Shown piece by piece: positions 32,934-42,799 of a DNA stretch of 64,000 bases; within the stretch, counting starts at the first letter, position 1, and every line of letters begins with the position of its first letter. The notes under the pieces are model-generated. The model was given only the letters and a program-made list of their open reading frames with translations, was not told the DNA's origin and made no database searches. The DNA comes from Fusicatenibacter saccharivorans (GTDB lineage Bacteria; Bacillota; Clostridia; Lachnospirales; Lachnospiraceae). The stretch is taken from the NCBI RefSeq assembly GCF_027667425.1, contig NZ_JAQEGR010000011.1, positions 89,933 to 153,932 on the forward strand, in the 5' to 3' direction. Made by a program: the position numbers and the translations under genes.

Positions 32934-33866
32934 TTACTGTATTGATTCAAACAGATCCATGATTCTCTCGAGCTCTTCCTGGGAATAATACTCGATCTCG
33001 ATCTTTCCTTTGTGCTTTGCCCCGCGGTGAATGGAAACCTTCGTACCAATGATGCTCTTAATTTTCTCTTCCAGACCTTCGTAGATGGCTTCCTCTTCCA
33101 GATTGACTTTCTTTTCTTTCTTCACCTTCGGATTCAGGATCTCTTTGACCAGGCGCTCGGTCTCACGGACACTGAGCTTTTCATCGAAGATTTTCATTGC
33201 CGTATTGTACTGGAGCTCTTTATTCTCCAGCGCCAGCAGCGTACGCACATGACCGGTTGTCAGCATTTCATCGACAACCATCTGCTGTACCCTGTCGTCC
33301 AGTTTCAGGAGACGCATCGAGTTTGTAACCGCCGTTCTGCTCTTGGAAACGCGCTCTGCGATTTCATCCTGGCGGAGATGGAACTCTTCCATCAGGCGTT
33401 TGTATGCGTGTGCCTCCTCAATCGGGTTCAGGGATTCTCTCTGAATATTTTCAATCAGGGAAATCTCGACAACTTCCTGCTCGGTAAAATCTTTGATGAT
33501 GACCGGTACTTCTTTGATTCCGGCAAGCTTTGCAGCCCTCCATCTCCGTTCCCCTGCGATGATCTCATAATAATCATCTTTTTTCTGCACCAGAATCGGC
33601 TGTAGAACTCCGAACTGTTTGATGGATTCCGAAAGTTCGATCAGGCCGTCCTCGTCAAAGGATTTTCGCGGCTGTTCGCGGTTCGGTTCAATTTCGGAGA
33701 TTTTCAGTTTCATCTCAACTGGTTTTTCGACAACTTTTTCAACAACCTTCTCGACTACTTTGACCTCCGGTTTTGCCGGTTTCTCTTTTGCTTCTGCTTT
33801 GGCCGAATGTCCCGGTGAAATCAGGGAATCCAGGCCCTTGCCTAATCCTCCTCTTCTCGCTGCCAT
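32934..33866 (-). CDS. parB: ParB/Spo0J chromosome-partition protein
   Basis: A 310-residue DNA-binding CTP-switch protein. After a basic start (MAARRGGLGKGLDSLI) and a Lys/Pro/Glu/Val-rich linker (about 20-50) comes the ParB N domain (IEPNREQPRKSFDEDGLIEL; GERRWRAAKLAGI, the CTP-binding box), then the central helix-turn-helix (RQDEIAERVSKSRTAVTNSM) that reads parS. The C-terminal dimer domain closes the protein. Four TGTTTCACGTGAAACA sites lie in the gap upstream of parA. The start codon overlaps the parA stop by one base. Confidence 0.95.
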   Translation of the reverse strand: MAARRGGLGKGLDSLISPGHSAKAEAKEKPAKPEVKVVEKVVEKVVEKPVEMKLKISEIEPNREQPRKSFDEDGLIELSESIKQFGVLQPILVQKKDDYYEIIAGERRWRAAKLAGIKEVPVIIKDFTEQEVVEISLIENIQRESLNPIEEAHAYKRLMEEFHLRQDEIAERVSKSRTAVTNSMRLLKLDDRVQQMVVDEMLTTGHVRTLLALENKELQYNTAMKIFDEKLSVRETERLVKEILNPKVKKEKKVNLEEEAIYEGLEEKIKSIIGTKVSIHRGAKHKGKIEIEYYSQEELERIMDLFESIQ

Positions 33867-34636
33867 TACTCTTCATCCCCCCTGTGAATCACTTCGTCTG
33901 CCAGGAGACGGTAGCTCTCTGCACCGGTGGACCGCTTGTCGTAATAGTTGATCGGCATACCGTAGCTCGGTGCCTCCGCAAGGCGGACATTTCTCGGAAT
34001 AATGGTTTTGTAGATATTCTGATCCAGGCTGTCTTTTACGTTTTCTACTACCTGCAGAGAAAGATTCGTTCTCGCATCGTACATGGTAAAGACAACGCCT
34101 TCCATCTCCAGTTCCGGATTCAGACGCTCCTGCACCAGCTCAATCGTGTGCATAAGCTGGGATAAGCCCTCCAGTGCGTAATATTCACACTGAATCGGCA
34201 CCAGAACGGTGTCCGCGGTGGTCATCGCGTTGATTGTCAGCATATTTAAGGATGGCGGACAGTCAATAATAATGAAGTCGTACTGATCGCGAACCTGATC
34301 AATTGCGTTTTTCAGGATGAATTCTTTGTCTTCCACCCCGATCAGCTCGATCTCCGCTCCGGCCAGATTGACATTGGAAGGGATAAGGGAAAGATTGTCA
34401 AAATTCAGAGGAATGATGCAGTCCTCCAGTTTTGACTCTCCAAGAAGCAGCTCATAGATGGTATTTTCCACTTCATTTTTCTCTACTCCCATTCCGCTGG
34501 TGGTATTTCCCTGCGGGTCCATATCAATGGTCAGAACTTTTTGTCCCATTTCTCCTAAACAGGAAGAAAGGTTAATTGCGGTGGTAGATTTACCTACGCC
34601 GCCTTTCTGGTTTGCAATTGCAATTGTTCTTCCCAA
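33866..34636 (-). CDS. parA: ParA/Soj partition ATPase
   Basis: A 256-residue deviant-Walker ATPase that binds DNA without sequence preference as an ATP dimer and moves ParB-parS complexes, or regulates DnaA. The motif KGGVGKSTT is at residues 10-18; switch regions follow (TIDMDPQGNTTSGMG and IIIDCPPSLNMLT). Length is typical of chromosomal Soj. AAAGGAGGCAATAC precedes the ATG. The long parS-bearing gap is upstream. Confidence 0.96.
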   Translation of the reverse strand: MGRTIAIANQKGGVGKSTTAINLSSCLGEMGQKVLTIDMDPQGNTTSGMGVEKNEVENTIYELLLGESKLEDCIIPLNFDNLSLIPSNVNLAGAEIELIGVEDKEFILKNAIDQVRDQYDFIIIDCPPSLNMLTINAMTTADTVLVPIQCEYYALEGLSQLMHTIELVQERLNPELEMEGVVFTMYDARTNLSLQVVENVKDSLDQNIYKTIIPRNVRLAEAPSYGMPINYYDKRSTGAESYRLLADEVIHRGDEE

Positions 34637-34880
34637 AATATGTATTGCCTCCTTTCATCTTTTTGTTTTCCATTTGCAGTTTTTCCTTTTTACAGGAAAT
34701 GACCTGCCGGCACTTCTTTCAAAAAAATGATTCATGCGGCAGGTGTTTTGGCATATAGATAGGAAAAATCTCCTTTTCTATGCCAGTCTATCTGAGGAAT
34801 TCTTCAGATTCTATCTCAAAATTGCCCCAATTTGGGACAAAGATATTTTATCATACTACGCCGGATTTTACTACTGGAAA

Positions 34881-34896
34881 TGTTTCACGTGAAACA
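34881..34896. promoter_or_regulatory. parS site 1
   Basis: TGTTTCACGTGAAACA, a perfect 16-base palindrome equal to the Firmicute parS consensus class. Confidence 0.93.
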
Positions 34897-34958
34897 TTTT
34901 CTGCATTTTTGCATGATTAGACGGTGTGAAACATAAGAAAATTGGAGATTTTTGGCGA

Positions 34959-34974
34959 TGTTTCACGTGAAACA
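34959..34974. promoter_or_regulatory. parS site 2
   Basis: Perfect TGTTTCACGTGAAACA, 62 bases from the end of site 1. Confidence 0.93.
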
Positions 34975-35133
34975 TTTTGAAAAGCACTGTTTTACAATAA
35001 TTTTTCTCGGTTTTTACGCTGTTTAAAGGCTTTTTGGAATTTTTTCAGCGATGATTTTGCATTTTTTTGATGGTTTCCAAGTAATTCTGCAATGTCAGAA
35101 CATTTTTTTCTGTTTCACACAGTTTTTATAAAA

Positions 35134-35149
35134 TGTTTCACGTGAAACA
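35134..35149. promoter_or_regulatory. parS site 3
   Basis: Perfect TGTTTCACGTGAAACA. Confidence 0.93.
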
Positions 35150-35993
35150 TTTTAATTTTTGACGTTTTTGAGGTATAAATATACTGGAAACGTTATTTTA
35201 ATCGTGTGATGCTCTTTTTCAAGGAAATCTCATGTGATTAGAAAGAAAAAATCAACTTATCAGGATATTATTGATACATAGATCAGGAATCAAAACTGTT
35301 TATGGTTGTTCGGTGATCGTAAATGTCTCTTTTGTATATAAAATGTATTTTTATTCACCAGGGCTCTGTTTTTTCATCGTTCTTCCTCGCTTTTTTCAAA
35401 TTTTCAGCATTTTTCTCTTTATCTTCATCAGTAAGAGGCATAATCCGTGAGACATCCTCTTTTTCATTTTTTCTCAATTTTTTTCTCTTTTCGGGCGGTT
35501 TTTCTTTGATTTTTTTATTTTACAGGCCAGGCTGCACATTTTCTGTTTTTTATCGATTTATTTGATTTCACTATAATTTTTCTGTTTTTATGATTTTAAT
35601 ATTTTCCTCTCGCTGCCACGTCTTTTATCCTCTTTTCCATCTTTCTGGCTTACCTTTCTCTTTTTTTGTAAACAATCTCACTTTTTCTCTTTTATCAACA
35701 TTTTTTATTCCTTCTCTCCGTTTTTTATCCCTCATCGCCATTTCACACCATTTTCTTGCCTTTCACTGCCTCTCCCTCCCGTTTTTATTCTTTTCGCCCA
35801 TGTCTATACTACATTTTCCCCTTTTCAGTCGTTTTTTGCCTTTTCTCAACTCATTTTTATCTTTTTTGCTTTTTCCGCCTCTTCCATCGTTTTACACCCT
35901 CTTTTTGCCATTTTTTTAGATCATCCTTCATTTTTTCGTTTCTACTTATGTCACTTTCCTCGTCTCATTTTTCACGTTTCACGTCTCTCAAAA

Positions 35994-36009
35994 TGTTTCA
36001 CGTGAAACA
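35994..36009. promoter_or_regulatory. parS site 4
   Basis: Perfect TGTTTCACGTGAAACA, about 850 bases from site 3 in the same gene-free region. Confidence 0.93.
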
Positions 36010-36644
36010 TCGTTTTTTACGATTTTCGGTCTTCGGCGATCAGTGAGAAGCGATTTGCTTCCCGGCTTTCCGAAAATCACTCTCATTTTTCACTTCTCTT
36101 ATTTTTAAAATAATCGTATTTTCTATTCTATCTTTGATTTTCTCCGTCTTTTCTACATTTTTCCTGTATTTTCGCGTGTTTCACGTAGTTTTTCGTCTCT
36201 GTTTTCTCTCTTTTATTAAATTATTTAATTATATTTTTATATTTTCGTATGAATTGAACTTTTACATTCGTTTTTTCGGATTTTCCAAACCATTTACTAA
36301 ACGCATTTTGGGACCATTTTTTCATGGATTTTTACCAATCTGGAAGGATTTTATCCCATAGTGCCGTTTTCATGCTTTTATGTGTATTATTGCATCATTT
36401 TTTCTCTGTTTTTTGCAGTTATGTAAACCATTTAAATATGCCATTCGCCAGTAGTTGACATAACGTAGTTCTCCTTGAATTGTCTACGCTTTTCGTCAAA
36501 TTGCGTCTTATTTTCGTCTCTTTTTCTCATTTTTCCCTTAATTTTTGCATTGTATCTTTCCCTTTTTTCGCTTATAATAAGCTCAACACAACGTTTCGAA
36601 CCGATTCCTCCCCTCCGGGAGACCCCTGAAAGGAGTTTTATCAT

Positions 36645-37607
36645 ATGAAACACAGCAAAAAACTGGTCACCTTGAGTGTCCTCACCACGATGTCCGGCGC
36701 AGCGATTTACTTTCTGAATAAAACGCTCGATACCGCCGCCGTACGGAAAAACCTGCTCGCCTCGGCTGAAAAAGAGATCTTTTCCTGGCAGTTCGGCGAT
36801 ATTTTTTACACAAAAAAAGGCACCGGAACCCCGATGCTCTTACTTCATGACTTACATTGTGCCTCCAGCGGCCGCGAATGGCAGTATATTGAGGATGCTC
36901 TCGCCCAGGATCACACCGTCTACACACTCGATCTCCTCGGCTGCGGCCGTTCCGACAAGCCGGCGATCACGTACACGAACTTTTTATACGTACAGCTCAT
37001 CGTCACCTTCATCAAACAGGTCATCGGATGTCCAACCGACGTAATTGCATCCGGTTTATCCGGCTCTTTCGTCGTAACCGCCTGCAATACAGCCCCGAAA
37101 TGCTTCGGCCGAATCATGATGATCAACCCGACCGACCTTGCCAAGCTCAACAAAATCCCGGATAAACGCAGCCGCTTCCTGAAACGCATGATCGAGCTCC
37201 CGCTCGTCGGCACGCTGCTGTACCACACGCTCACCGGCCGCTCCAACATCGAGCTTTTATTCACTGAGAGCTATTATCACAACCCATTCCACCGCTCACC
37301 GGAGGACGTAGACGCCTTCTACGAGTCCGCACACCTCCAGAACAGCGCCGGAAAGTACCTTCTCGCAAGCCTCGTGGGCAATTACGTGAACCTCAACATC
37401 GGCCACGCCTTAAAACACATCGACAACAGCATGTTCCTCATCGGCGGTGAGGAGGAACCGGGCATCGCAGAAACCTTTGCGCTGTACACAGCGCTCAACA
37501 CCTCCATCGAAACCCAGATCCTGCCGAAAACAAAGCACATGCCGCAGATGGAGGCCCCGCAGGCCCTCTTAGACCAGATCCAGATCTTCTTCGCACCGGT
37601 ACAGTAA
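36645..37607 (+). CDS. Alpha/beta-hydrolase-fold protein with N-terminal anchor
   Basis: A 320-residue protein. A short N-terminal hydrophobic stretch (about 8-25) may anchor it in the membrane. The hydrolase fold is seen in PMLLLHDLH (oxyanion strand), YTLDLLGCGRSDKP and the nucleophile region SGLSGS around S139. The final Gly of the usual G-x-S-x-G elbow is replaced by Ser. A candidate catalytic His is in KTKHMPQMEAP near the C-terminus. Substrate is unknown. GAAAGGAG precedes the ATG. It lies just beyond the parS region, read away from parA, and ends at a strong terminator. Confidence 0.8.
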   Translation: MKHSKKLVTLSVLTTMSGAAIYFLNKTLDTAAVRKNLLASAEKEIFSWQFGDIFYTKKGTGTPMLLLHDLHCASSGREWQYIEDALAQDHTVYTLDLLGCGRSDKPAITYTNFLYVQLIVTFIKQVIGCPTDVIASGLSGSFVVTACNTAPKCFGRIMMINPTDLAKLNKIPDKRSRFLKRMIELPLVGTLLYHTLTGRSNIELLFTESYYHNPFHRSPEDVDAFYESAHLQNSAGKYLLASLVGNYVNLNIGHALKHIDNSMFLIGGEEEPGIAETFALYTALNTSIETQILPKTKHMPQMEAPQALLDQIQIFFAPVQ

Positions 37608-37648
37608 TACCCCCTTCTGCTCCCGGCCTCGAGCGAAAAAAATGAGAC

Positions 37649-37701
37649 AAAAAAACGGAGAATTTACTGATATTTCCATGTCAGTAAATCCTCCGTTTTT
37701 T
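37649..37701. terminator. Bidirectional terminator
   Basis: AAAAAACGGAG and ATTTACTGA pair with TCAGTAAAT and CTCCGTTTTTT, with one unpaired base on each side; it serves the hydrolase and the DUF4340 gene from opposite strands. Confidence 0.88.
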
Positions 37702-37725
37702 GAACAATCAGCTTTCACTGAATCC

Positions 37726-39303
37726 TTATTCCGCCGAATCCGAAGAACTGTCATCCTCCGTCTTTGCCGCAAGCAGTTTCCCGTAATTTTCCACCATGGT
37801 CTTCACGTTATTTTTATTCACAAGAGACGGCACTCCGTCCTCATCTACCGTGTAATAGAAGCTTGAATCATACGGGCTGTAAGCAAATGTCAGGTCGCCG
37901 TCTGTCATATGGAAGACTGCGGTAAACTCGGCATCCTTGGCCTGTACGAGGCTCTCATCCTTCGTCTGCGCCTTCAGGCCAATGAGTGAAGAATAGAATG
38001 TGGTAAACGTTGATTTACCAATCGTTTCATCGCCGCAGATGTAACTGATTTCCTGTGTTGTGGAATCGCTGTCGTCATCCTTTTTCTCTTCCACATGGCG
38101 TACATACGTCTTCGTCTCGCCGTTATACGTAATATCAAGGCTCGTCAGATCCGATACATTTTCCATGCCGATATACATGTTCCAGAAATCAGATGCCTTC
38201 TTTCCGGTGAAGGTTTCAACATTCGAAGCCGTCATCAGATGAACTTCATTCGAGCCATCCAGCTTCACGTAATAAGAACCGCCGTCCTCATTTGCATTGC
38301 CTACATACAATACCAGATCTTTCTCCACCGTAACGGTTGTCGTTTCGGAAGAAGAGCTCGTTGCAGTGCTGTCGCTTGATGCAGAATCTGCTGTGGAATC
38401 CGAAGAAGTATCTGCCGTTGTTGTATCGTCAGCCTCAACCTCCTGCTCTTCTGTGTAATGCACGCGGATCGTCGTCTTTGGCTGATCCAGTCCGTACTGG
38501 GAAAAATCCGATGCGTTGTACGTAACAAGATCTCCAAAGCTAAGAGATGCCACCGCACTTGTCATGGTGCCGATCGAATCCGCATCACCGCCATGTGCCG
38601 CTCCATCTGCGTCCACAACCTGCCATTCATCCGTCTGGAGTGCCGAATCAGCAGCGCTTACTTCTTTTGTCAGCGTATATCCGTTCTCACCCTCCACCTG
38701 CAGCTTTGTAATGTTTTCCGCCGTCACAGATGGCATGGATTCCGTTGTCGCCCACTCCATCATATCGGACGGGAACATCGTTCCAAGCGATGTGCTTACC
38801 AGATAAACCTTACTCGTATCATCGTTCAGATAAATATAGTATCTGCTCGAGCTGTTCTTATCTCCGACATGAATCATCGTTTTCTCGTCTCCCGCAGTCA
38901 CTACAACCTCCTGAGACGGCGTCTCAAGCCCAAAATCGGCCATAGAATCGATTTCATCGCCTTCAATGACTCTTTCTGCTGTCATGCTGCTAAGAGAGCT
39001 TAAAACGCTCGTTATCTTGCCCTCATCCAGTGGGAATCCATCCTCCTGATCGTATGTCCAGATATCGGTATCATCGTCTCCTGCTGTTTTCGTAAAGGAC
39101 ACCGTCTCTCCGTTGATCTGGAACGAAAGCGCTGTTACATCATCTTTTGAAAAATCAACCACTTTTTCGGCGTCTGCACCAGAATCCGAACTGCCGCTGT
39201 CCGCATCGGCGGTGCTGTTTTTCTTCGTCAACACCACCAGTACGGCAAGAAGCAGTACCAAAAGGATCAGGCAGGCCGCCATCTTTCCTTTTTTCTTCAT
39301 CAC
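37726..39303 (-). CDS. DUF4340 domain protein
   Basis: A 525-residue membrane-anchored protein. One N-terminal helix (about 8-26) is followed by Asp/Ser-rich linkers and repeated DUF4340 beta units (VTALSFQINGETVSFTKT; ITKLQVEGENGYTLTKE; LTSLDITYNGETKTYV), separated by a low-complexity Ser/Thr/Asp stretch near residues 290-330. This is the usual companion of GldG-like ABC systems. Its start overlaps the GldG stop (ATGA), so translation is coupled. The extracytoplasmic role is unknown. GldG/DUF4340 sets are known from gliding Bacteroidetes and are common in Clostridia without gliding. Confidence 0.85.
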   Translation of the reverse strand: MMKKKGKMAACLILLVLLLAVLVVLTKKNSTADADSGSSDSGADAEKVVDFSKDDVTALSFQINGETVSFTKTAGDDDTDIWTYDQEDGFPLDEGKITSVLSSLSSMTAERVIEGDEIDSMADFGLETPSQEVVVTAGDEKTMIHVGDKNSSSRYYIYLNDDTSKVYLVSTSLGTMFPSDMMEWATTESMPSVTAENITKLQVEGENGYTLTKEVSAADSALQTDEWQVVDADGAAHGGDADSIGTMTSAVASLSFGDLVTYNASDFSQYGLDQPKTTIRVHYTEEQEVEADDTTTADTSSDSTADSASSDSTATSSSSETTTVTVEKDLVLYVGNANEDGGSYYVKLDGSNEVHLMTASNVETFTGKKASDFWNMYIGMENVSDLTSLDITYNGETKTYVRHVEEKKDDDSDSTTQEISYICGDETIGKSTFTTFYSSLIGLKAQTKDESLVQAKDAEFTAVFHMTDGDLTFAYSPYDSSFYYTVDEDGVPSLVNKNNVKTMVENYGKLLAAKTEDDSSSDSAE

Positions 39304-40817
39304 TGTTTTCTCCTCTTCATCCAGATCATCACGCCAATTACAACAAGTACCAGCGGAATTCCCGCAATGGTAATAATAGACCAGGTGTTAACTGCTCCCT
39401 GTGTAAATACCAGGTTTGTATAGCTTGTGCTCTTGCTTGGAATAACAACGGTCTGCTCCACATCACACATGGAGGTCAGTGCAGTCGCTGCCAGCTTCGA
39501 GTTCGCACCGCTGATTGCCTGGTCAATCTGGCTGCTCAGCATTGATGCACTCGAGAAATAAATAATCTGTGTCTCTTTATCATCTACAGTCTCTGTGATG
39601 GAAACGCCAAGGTCAAATGCGCCCGTCTCACTGTCCGCGTTCTTCGACCAGGTGCTGTTCTCCGGGTCATTTTCAATATAAGCGTCCTCGGTGGTCGTCA
39701 GAAGGCTCTTGATCGTAATGGTATCACGATAAGAATCAAGCTTCTGAATTGCCTGTGCAACCGGCATCAGAATGTAATTACTCTTTACTTCGGTTGTAAT
39801 GTCATCACTCTGAATGTTCGGCAGCAGATAATACGGCATCTGCGGATAATAATGCTGGGAATCGGTCTCCACAACAATTCCGCTGGAGCGTTTCACGCCA
39901 TAATTCTCCAGTATGGAATCCAGATTTGGCATATCCGTTCCGGTATAGCTGGTGAACATCAGAAGTTTTCCGCCGTTTTCCAGGTAGGTAATGACTTTAT
40001 TTGCCTCATCCTCGGAGAAATCGGTGGTCGGGGACATGATCACAAGCTCCTCGGCATCCTCCGGGATATCGTCTGTCATCAGGGCAAGATCACTGATTTC
40101 CACATTGTTTTTGTTAATGGCATCACTGAAGTTCGTAGAGAGATCGCTCTCGGAAGCCTCGCCGTGGCCGGTTACCCAATAAACCTTCGGGTTGTTTTCA
40201 CTCGTCACATACGTGATGGCGCTGGTAATCTGACCCTCGCCGTCAAAGCCGGTCGTCTGTGTCTGATAGGTCTGATAGTTTGTGGAAGTCTCCCACATAT
40301 CACTGTTGCTGACCACCTTGCTCTTATCGCCGCATACGACAATTACACTGTTTGCAGCTACCGTCTGATCGGTATACTGACTCGTAAATTTCGGATACAG
40401 ATCCGGGTCTTTTGTCTCTACTTTGATATGGTCAGAAAGCTCATCGTAGTGCTCCAGCAGCTTCTCGATGGTGTCATCCTCACTGCCCTTCTGCACAATA
40501 TAATACAGGGTAACGTCTTGATCGAGATCCTTTAATGCCGTTTTCGTCTCATCTGTAATGGAGTACATTTTCTGCGTACTCAGGTCAATCTGTGTTTTGC
40601 TGGTCGGAATCTGCGCCACAATCAGGTTAATAACTACAATCACAGCCAGGACAATCACCGTCATCATTGAAGAATAAGAGCCCTGTTTCAGGTGCTTTTT
40701 CTGTTCCTCGCCGGTAAACACTTCCTTCAGATGTTCTTTGGAGAACGTCTTTTTCAGCTTTTCTTTGATGTTGAAATTCATTTTATGCTGTTTCTTTTCC
40801 TTCTTTTCGCTGCTCAT
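39300..40817 (-). CDS. GldG-like ABC auxiliary protein
   Basis: A 505-residue protein with a basic cytoplasmic N-terminus (about 45 residues), a membrane helix (about 53-72), a large outside domain and a C-terminal helix (about 478-497) ending KRRKQ. The outside domain matches the GldG/ABC-auxiliary family (TQKMYSITDETKTAL; PKVYWVTGHGEASES; ELVIMSPTTDFSEDEANKVI; LENGGKLLMFT). I use the ATG at 40817 because the earlier GTG is part of AGGAGGTG. It follows the permease by 12 bases. Confidence 0.87.
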   Translation of the reverse strand: MSSEKKEKKQHKMNFNIKEKLKKTFSKEHLKEVFTGEEQKKHLKQGSYSSMMTVIVLAVIVVINLIVAQIPTSKTQIDLSTQKMYSITDETKTALKDLDQDVTLYYIVQKGSEDDTIEKLLEHYDELSDHIKVETKDPDLYPKFTSQYTDQTVAANSVIVVCGDKSKVVSNSDMWETSTNYQTYQTQTTGFDGEGQITSAITYVTSENNPKVYWVTGHGEASESDLSTNFSDAINKNNVEISDLALMTDDIPEDAEELVIMSPTTDFSEDEANKVITYLENGGKLLMFTSYTGTDMPNLDSILENYGVKRSSGIVVETDSQHYYPQMPYYLLPNIQSDDITTEVKSNYILMPVAQAIQKLDSYRDTITIKSLLTTTEDAYIENDPENSTWSKNADSETGAFDLGVSITETVDDKETQIIYFSSASMLSSQIDQAISGANSKLAATALTSMCDVEQTVVIPSKSTSYTNLVFTQGAVNTWSIITIAGIPLVLVVIGVMIWMKRRKQ

Positions 40818-40829
40818 CGTCTCCACCTC

Positions 40830-41693
40830 CTAATTCCAGCGTTTTTTCTGCAGGGACTGCATTGCAAGGAAAGTGCAGATTGCAATGACGGACAGGTAGT
40901 AAACAACACCGCCAATGTCCAGAATACCGTTCACAAAGTTATCCATATGGCCTGCCATGTTGAATACACCGAGCAGATCCTGGATTTTGCCCTCGAGAAG
41001 GGTGGATTTTGTGAAGTAAACTGCCGTCAGCGCACCTTCGCCGATCACGGCAATCACACCGGTAATGATCGGGTTTTTAATCATACTGCCGATCCAGAGG
41101 CATACCAGTGCGATGATGATAAAGAACGCAAAAAAGGAACTTCCGGCTCCCTCCGGGAAGAAGTTTGCGATACCGCTCTCCACGTAGCACAGGAACAGGA
41201 TCACAAAGCCGACAACGGCTGCGATGACCTGACTCTCGGTGATGGAGGAAACAAACACGCCGACCGAAATATAGGCTGCTCCCAGCAGGAAATAGCCAAG
41301 AATCGAGGTGTAGGATACGGCGTAGGAAACGGTTCCGTGGGTTCCAAGAAGCAGCGGATACAGGCACATGATCAGCACCGGAATTACGTAAATGGTAAGA
41401 AGCGCCAGATATTTTCCAAGGATAATATCGGAAATTTTTACCGGTGCGGTAAGGAGCAGCTGATCCGTCTTATTTTTCTGCTCCTCCGACAGGACACGCA
41501 TTGTCAGAACCGGTACTGCGATCAGCAGAATAAATGCGGAATTCTGCAGCGCGTATCCGATCTCCGGGTAACCCTGCTGCAGGTTGATGGCCGTAAAATA
41601 CAGACCGAACAGCGCCAGAGTAAACGCCATAAACAGATATCCGATCATGCTTGTCAGATAGCTTTTTAACTCTTTTTTATAAATCGCCGTCAT
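40830..41693 (-). CDS. ABC-2-type permease (GldF-like)
   Basis: A 287-residue permease with six or seven helices. The N-terminal MTAIYKKELKSYLTSMIGYL and the cytoplasmic segment VLSEEQKNKTDQLLLTAPVK are typical of ABC-2 export permeases of the GldF/NosY type. It pairs with the ATPase upstream and with the GldG and DUF4340 proteins downstream. Its start overlaps the ATPase stop by four bases (ATGA). Confidence 0.9.
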   Translation of the reverse strand: MTAIYKKELKSYLTSMIGYLFMAFTLALFGLYFTAINLQQGYPEIGYALQNSAFILLIAVPVLTMRVLSEEQKNKTDQLLLTAPVKISDIILGKYLALLTIYVIPVLIMCLYPLLLGTHGTVSYAVSYTSILGYFLLGAAYISVGVFVSSITESQVIAAVVGFVILFLCYVESGIANFFPEGAGSSFFAFFIIIALVCLWIGSMIKNPIITGVIAVIGEGALTAVYFTKSTLLEGKIQDLLGVFNMAGHMDNFVNGILDIGGVVYYLSVIAICTFLAMQSLQKKRWN

Positions 41694-42799
41694 TGTGCGT
41701 CTCCCTCCTCCTGTTTTGTTTCAGCGGCTGATTCCGCTGCATCTGTGCTTTTTTCTTCAGACGTTTCCCCGACAGCCGTTTTGTCTGCTTCTGGTTCACA
41801 TTCTTTTTCACATTCTTTTTGTTTCAGCTGTTCTTTCTCTGCTTTTTTCAGCTTTCTTGCAGCCTTTCCGGAATCATCGGTCAGCTCCAGGAAGACGTCT
41901 TCCAGAGACATCGAGGAGGAAGTCAGCTCGAGGATCGGGCAGTTGGCCTTTGCCAGTGCATAGAACAGCTCCTCGCGGATATCCTTATCCTTTTCAGTGG
42001 TAATTTTTACCTTAATCTGCTCCTCATTCGGCGTATTTTCATATTGGATCTCTTTTGCATCGAGCGCATTAAGCGCCGGAACCAGCTGCTTTCTCGTTCC
42101 GTGAACGGTACATGTAACCGTGTTTGATCCAAGCATCAGTTTACTTAAGTTTTCCGGGGTATCACTCGCAACGAGCTGTCCCTTTGCGATAATCATGACG
42201 TAATCGCAGACGGCGCTGACCTCGGAAAGGATATGGGAACTTAAGATAACGGTATGTTTTTTGCCCAGTGATTTAATCAGATCGCGGATCTCAATGATCT
42301 GCTTCGGGTCCAGACCTACGGTCGGCTCGTCGAGAATGATGATCGGCGGATAACCGAGCACCGCCTGTGCCAGTCCGACTCTCTGACGGTATCCTTTCGA
42401 CAGGTTCTTGATCAGACGGTTCTGCATATCGGTGATCTTCACCAGATTCATGACCTCAAGAATCTGTTTCTTTCTCTGATCCTTTGGAATTTTCTTTAAT
42501 TCCGCCACGAATTTCAGATATTCCAGAACGGTCATGTCCGTGTAGACCGGCGGCAGCTCCGGCAGATAGCCGATGCATTTTTTTGCCTCCTCCGGCTCCT
42601 CCAGGATGTTGTGGCCGTTGATCAGCACTTCGCCCTCCGTAGATGCCAGATAGCCGGTGATGATGTTCATGGTCGTTGATTTTCCGGCTCCATTCGGGCC
42701 AAGAAATCCATAGATCTGGCCTTCTTCTACGGTAAAACTCAGGTTATTGACAGCTACGTGGTCGCCATAGCGTTTCACCAGGTTTTTAACCTCTATCAA
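41690..42799 (-). CDS. ABC transporter ATPase (GldA-like)
   Basis: A 369-residue ATPase. Walker A GPNGAGKST, signature LSKGYRQRVGLAQ, Walker B IIILDEPTVGLDP and the switch His in ILSSHILSE are all present in residues 1-220. A DUF4162-like C-terminal domain follows to about 310. It then carries an unusual acidic, Lys/Glu/Ala-rich tail of about 55 residues, not needed for ATPase function. It is the first gene of the four-gene Gld-like operon read toward 37.7 kb. AAGGAGGAAGG precedes the ATG. Confidence 0.92.
   Translation of the reverse strand: MIEVKNLVKRYGDHVAVNNLSFTVEEGQIYGFLGPNGAGKSTTMNIITGYLASTEGEVLINGHNILEEPEEAKKCIGYLPELPPVYTDMTVLEYLKFVAELKKIPKDQRKKQILEVMNLVKITDMQNRLIKNLSKGYRQRVGLAQAVLGYPPIIILDEPTVGLDPKQIIEIRDLIKSLGKKHTVILSSHILSEVSAVCDYVMIIAKGQLVASDTPENLSKLMLGSNTVTCTVHGTRKQLVPALNALDAKEIQYENTPNEEQIKVKITTEKDKDIREELFYALAKANCPILELTSSSMSLEDVFLELTDDSGKAARKLKKAEKEQLKQKECEKECEPEADKTAVGETSEEKSTDAAESAAETKQEEGDAQ

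Larger units (their letters stand above)
34637..36644. other. Two-kilobase pyrimidine-rich gene desert with parS sites
   Basis: The plus strand is strongly T- and C-rich, with many runs of four or more T across about 35.3-36.5 kb. Open frames here are low-complexity Phe/Ser/Leu strings without ribosome sites and are not genes. Four perfect parS sites lie inside. Near-matches occur at about 36177 (TGTTTCACGTAG) and 35972 (TTCACGTTTCACG). It is probably a partition (centromere-like) region. Confidence 0.7.

Noticed and set aside
35323..36361. Several plus-strand frames of 75-110 residues in the parS desert
   Set aside because: They are Phe/Ser/Leu strings caused by T/C-rich DNA, without ribosome sites or recognisable domains.
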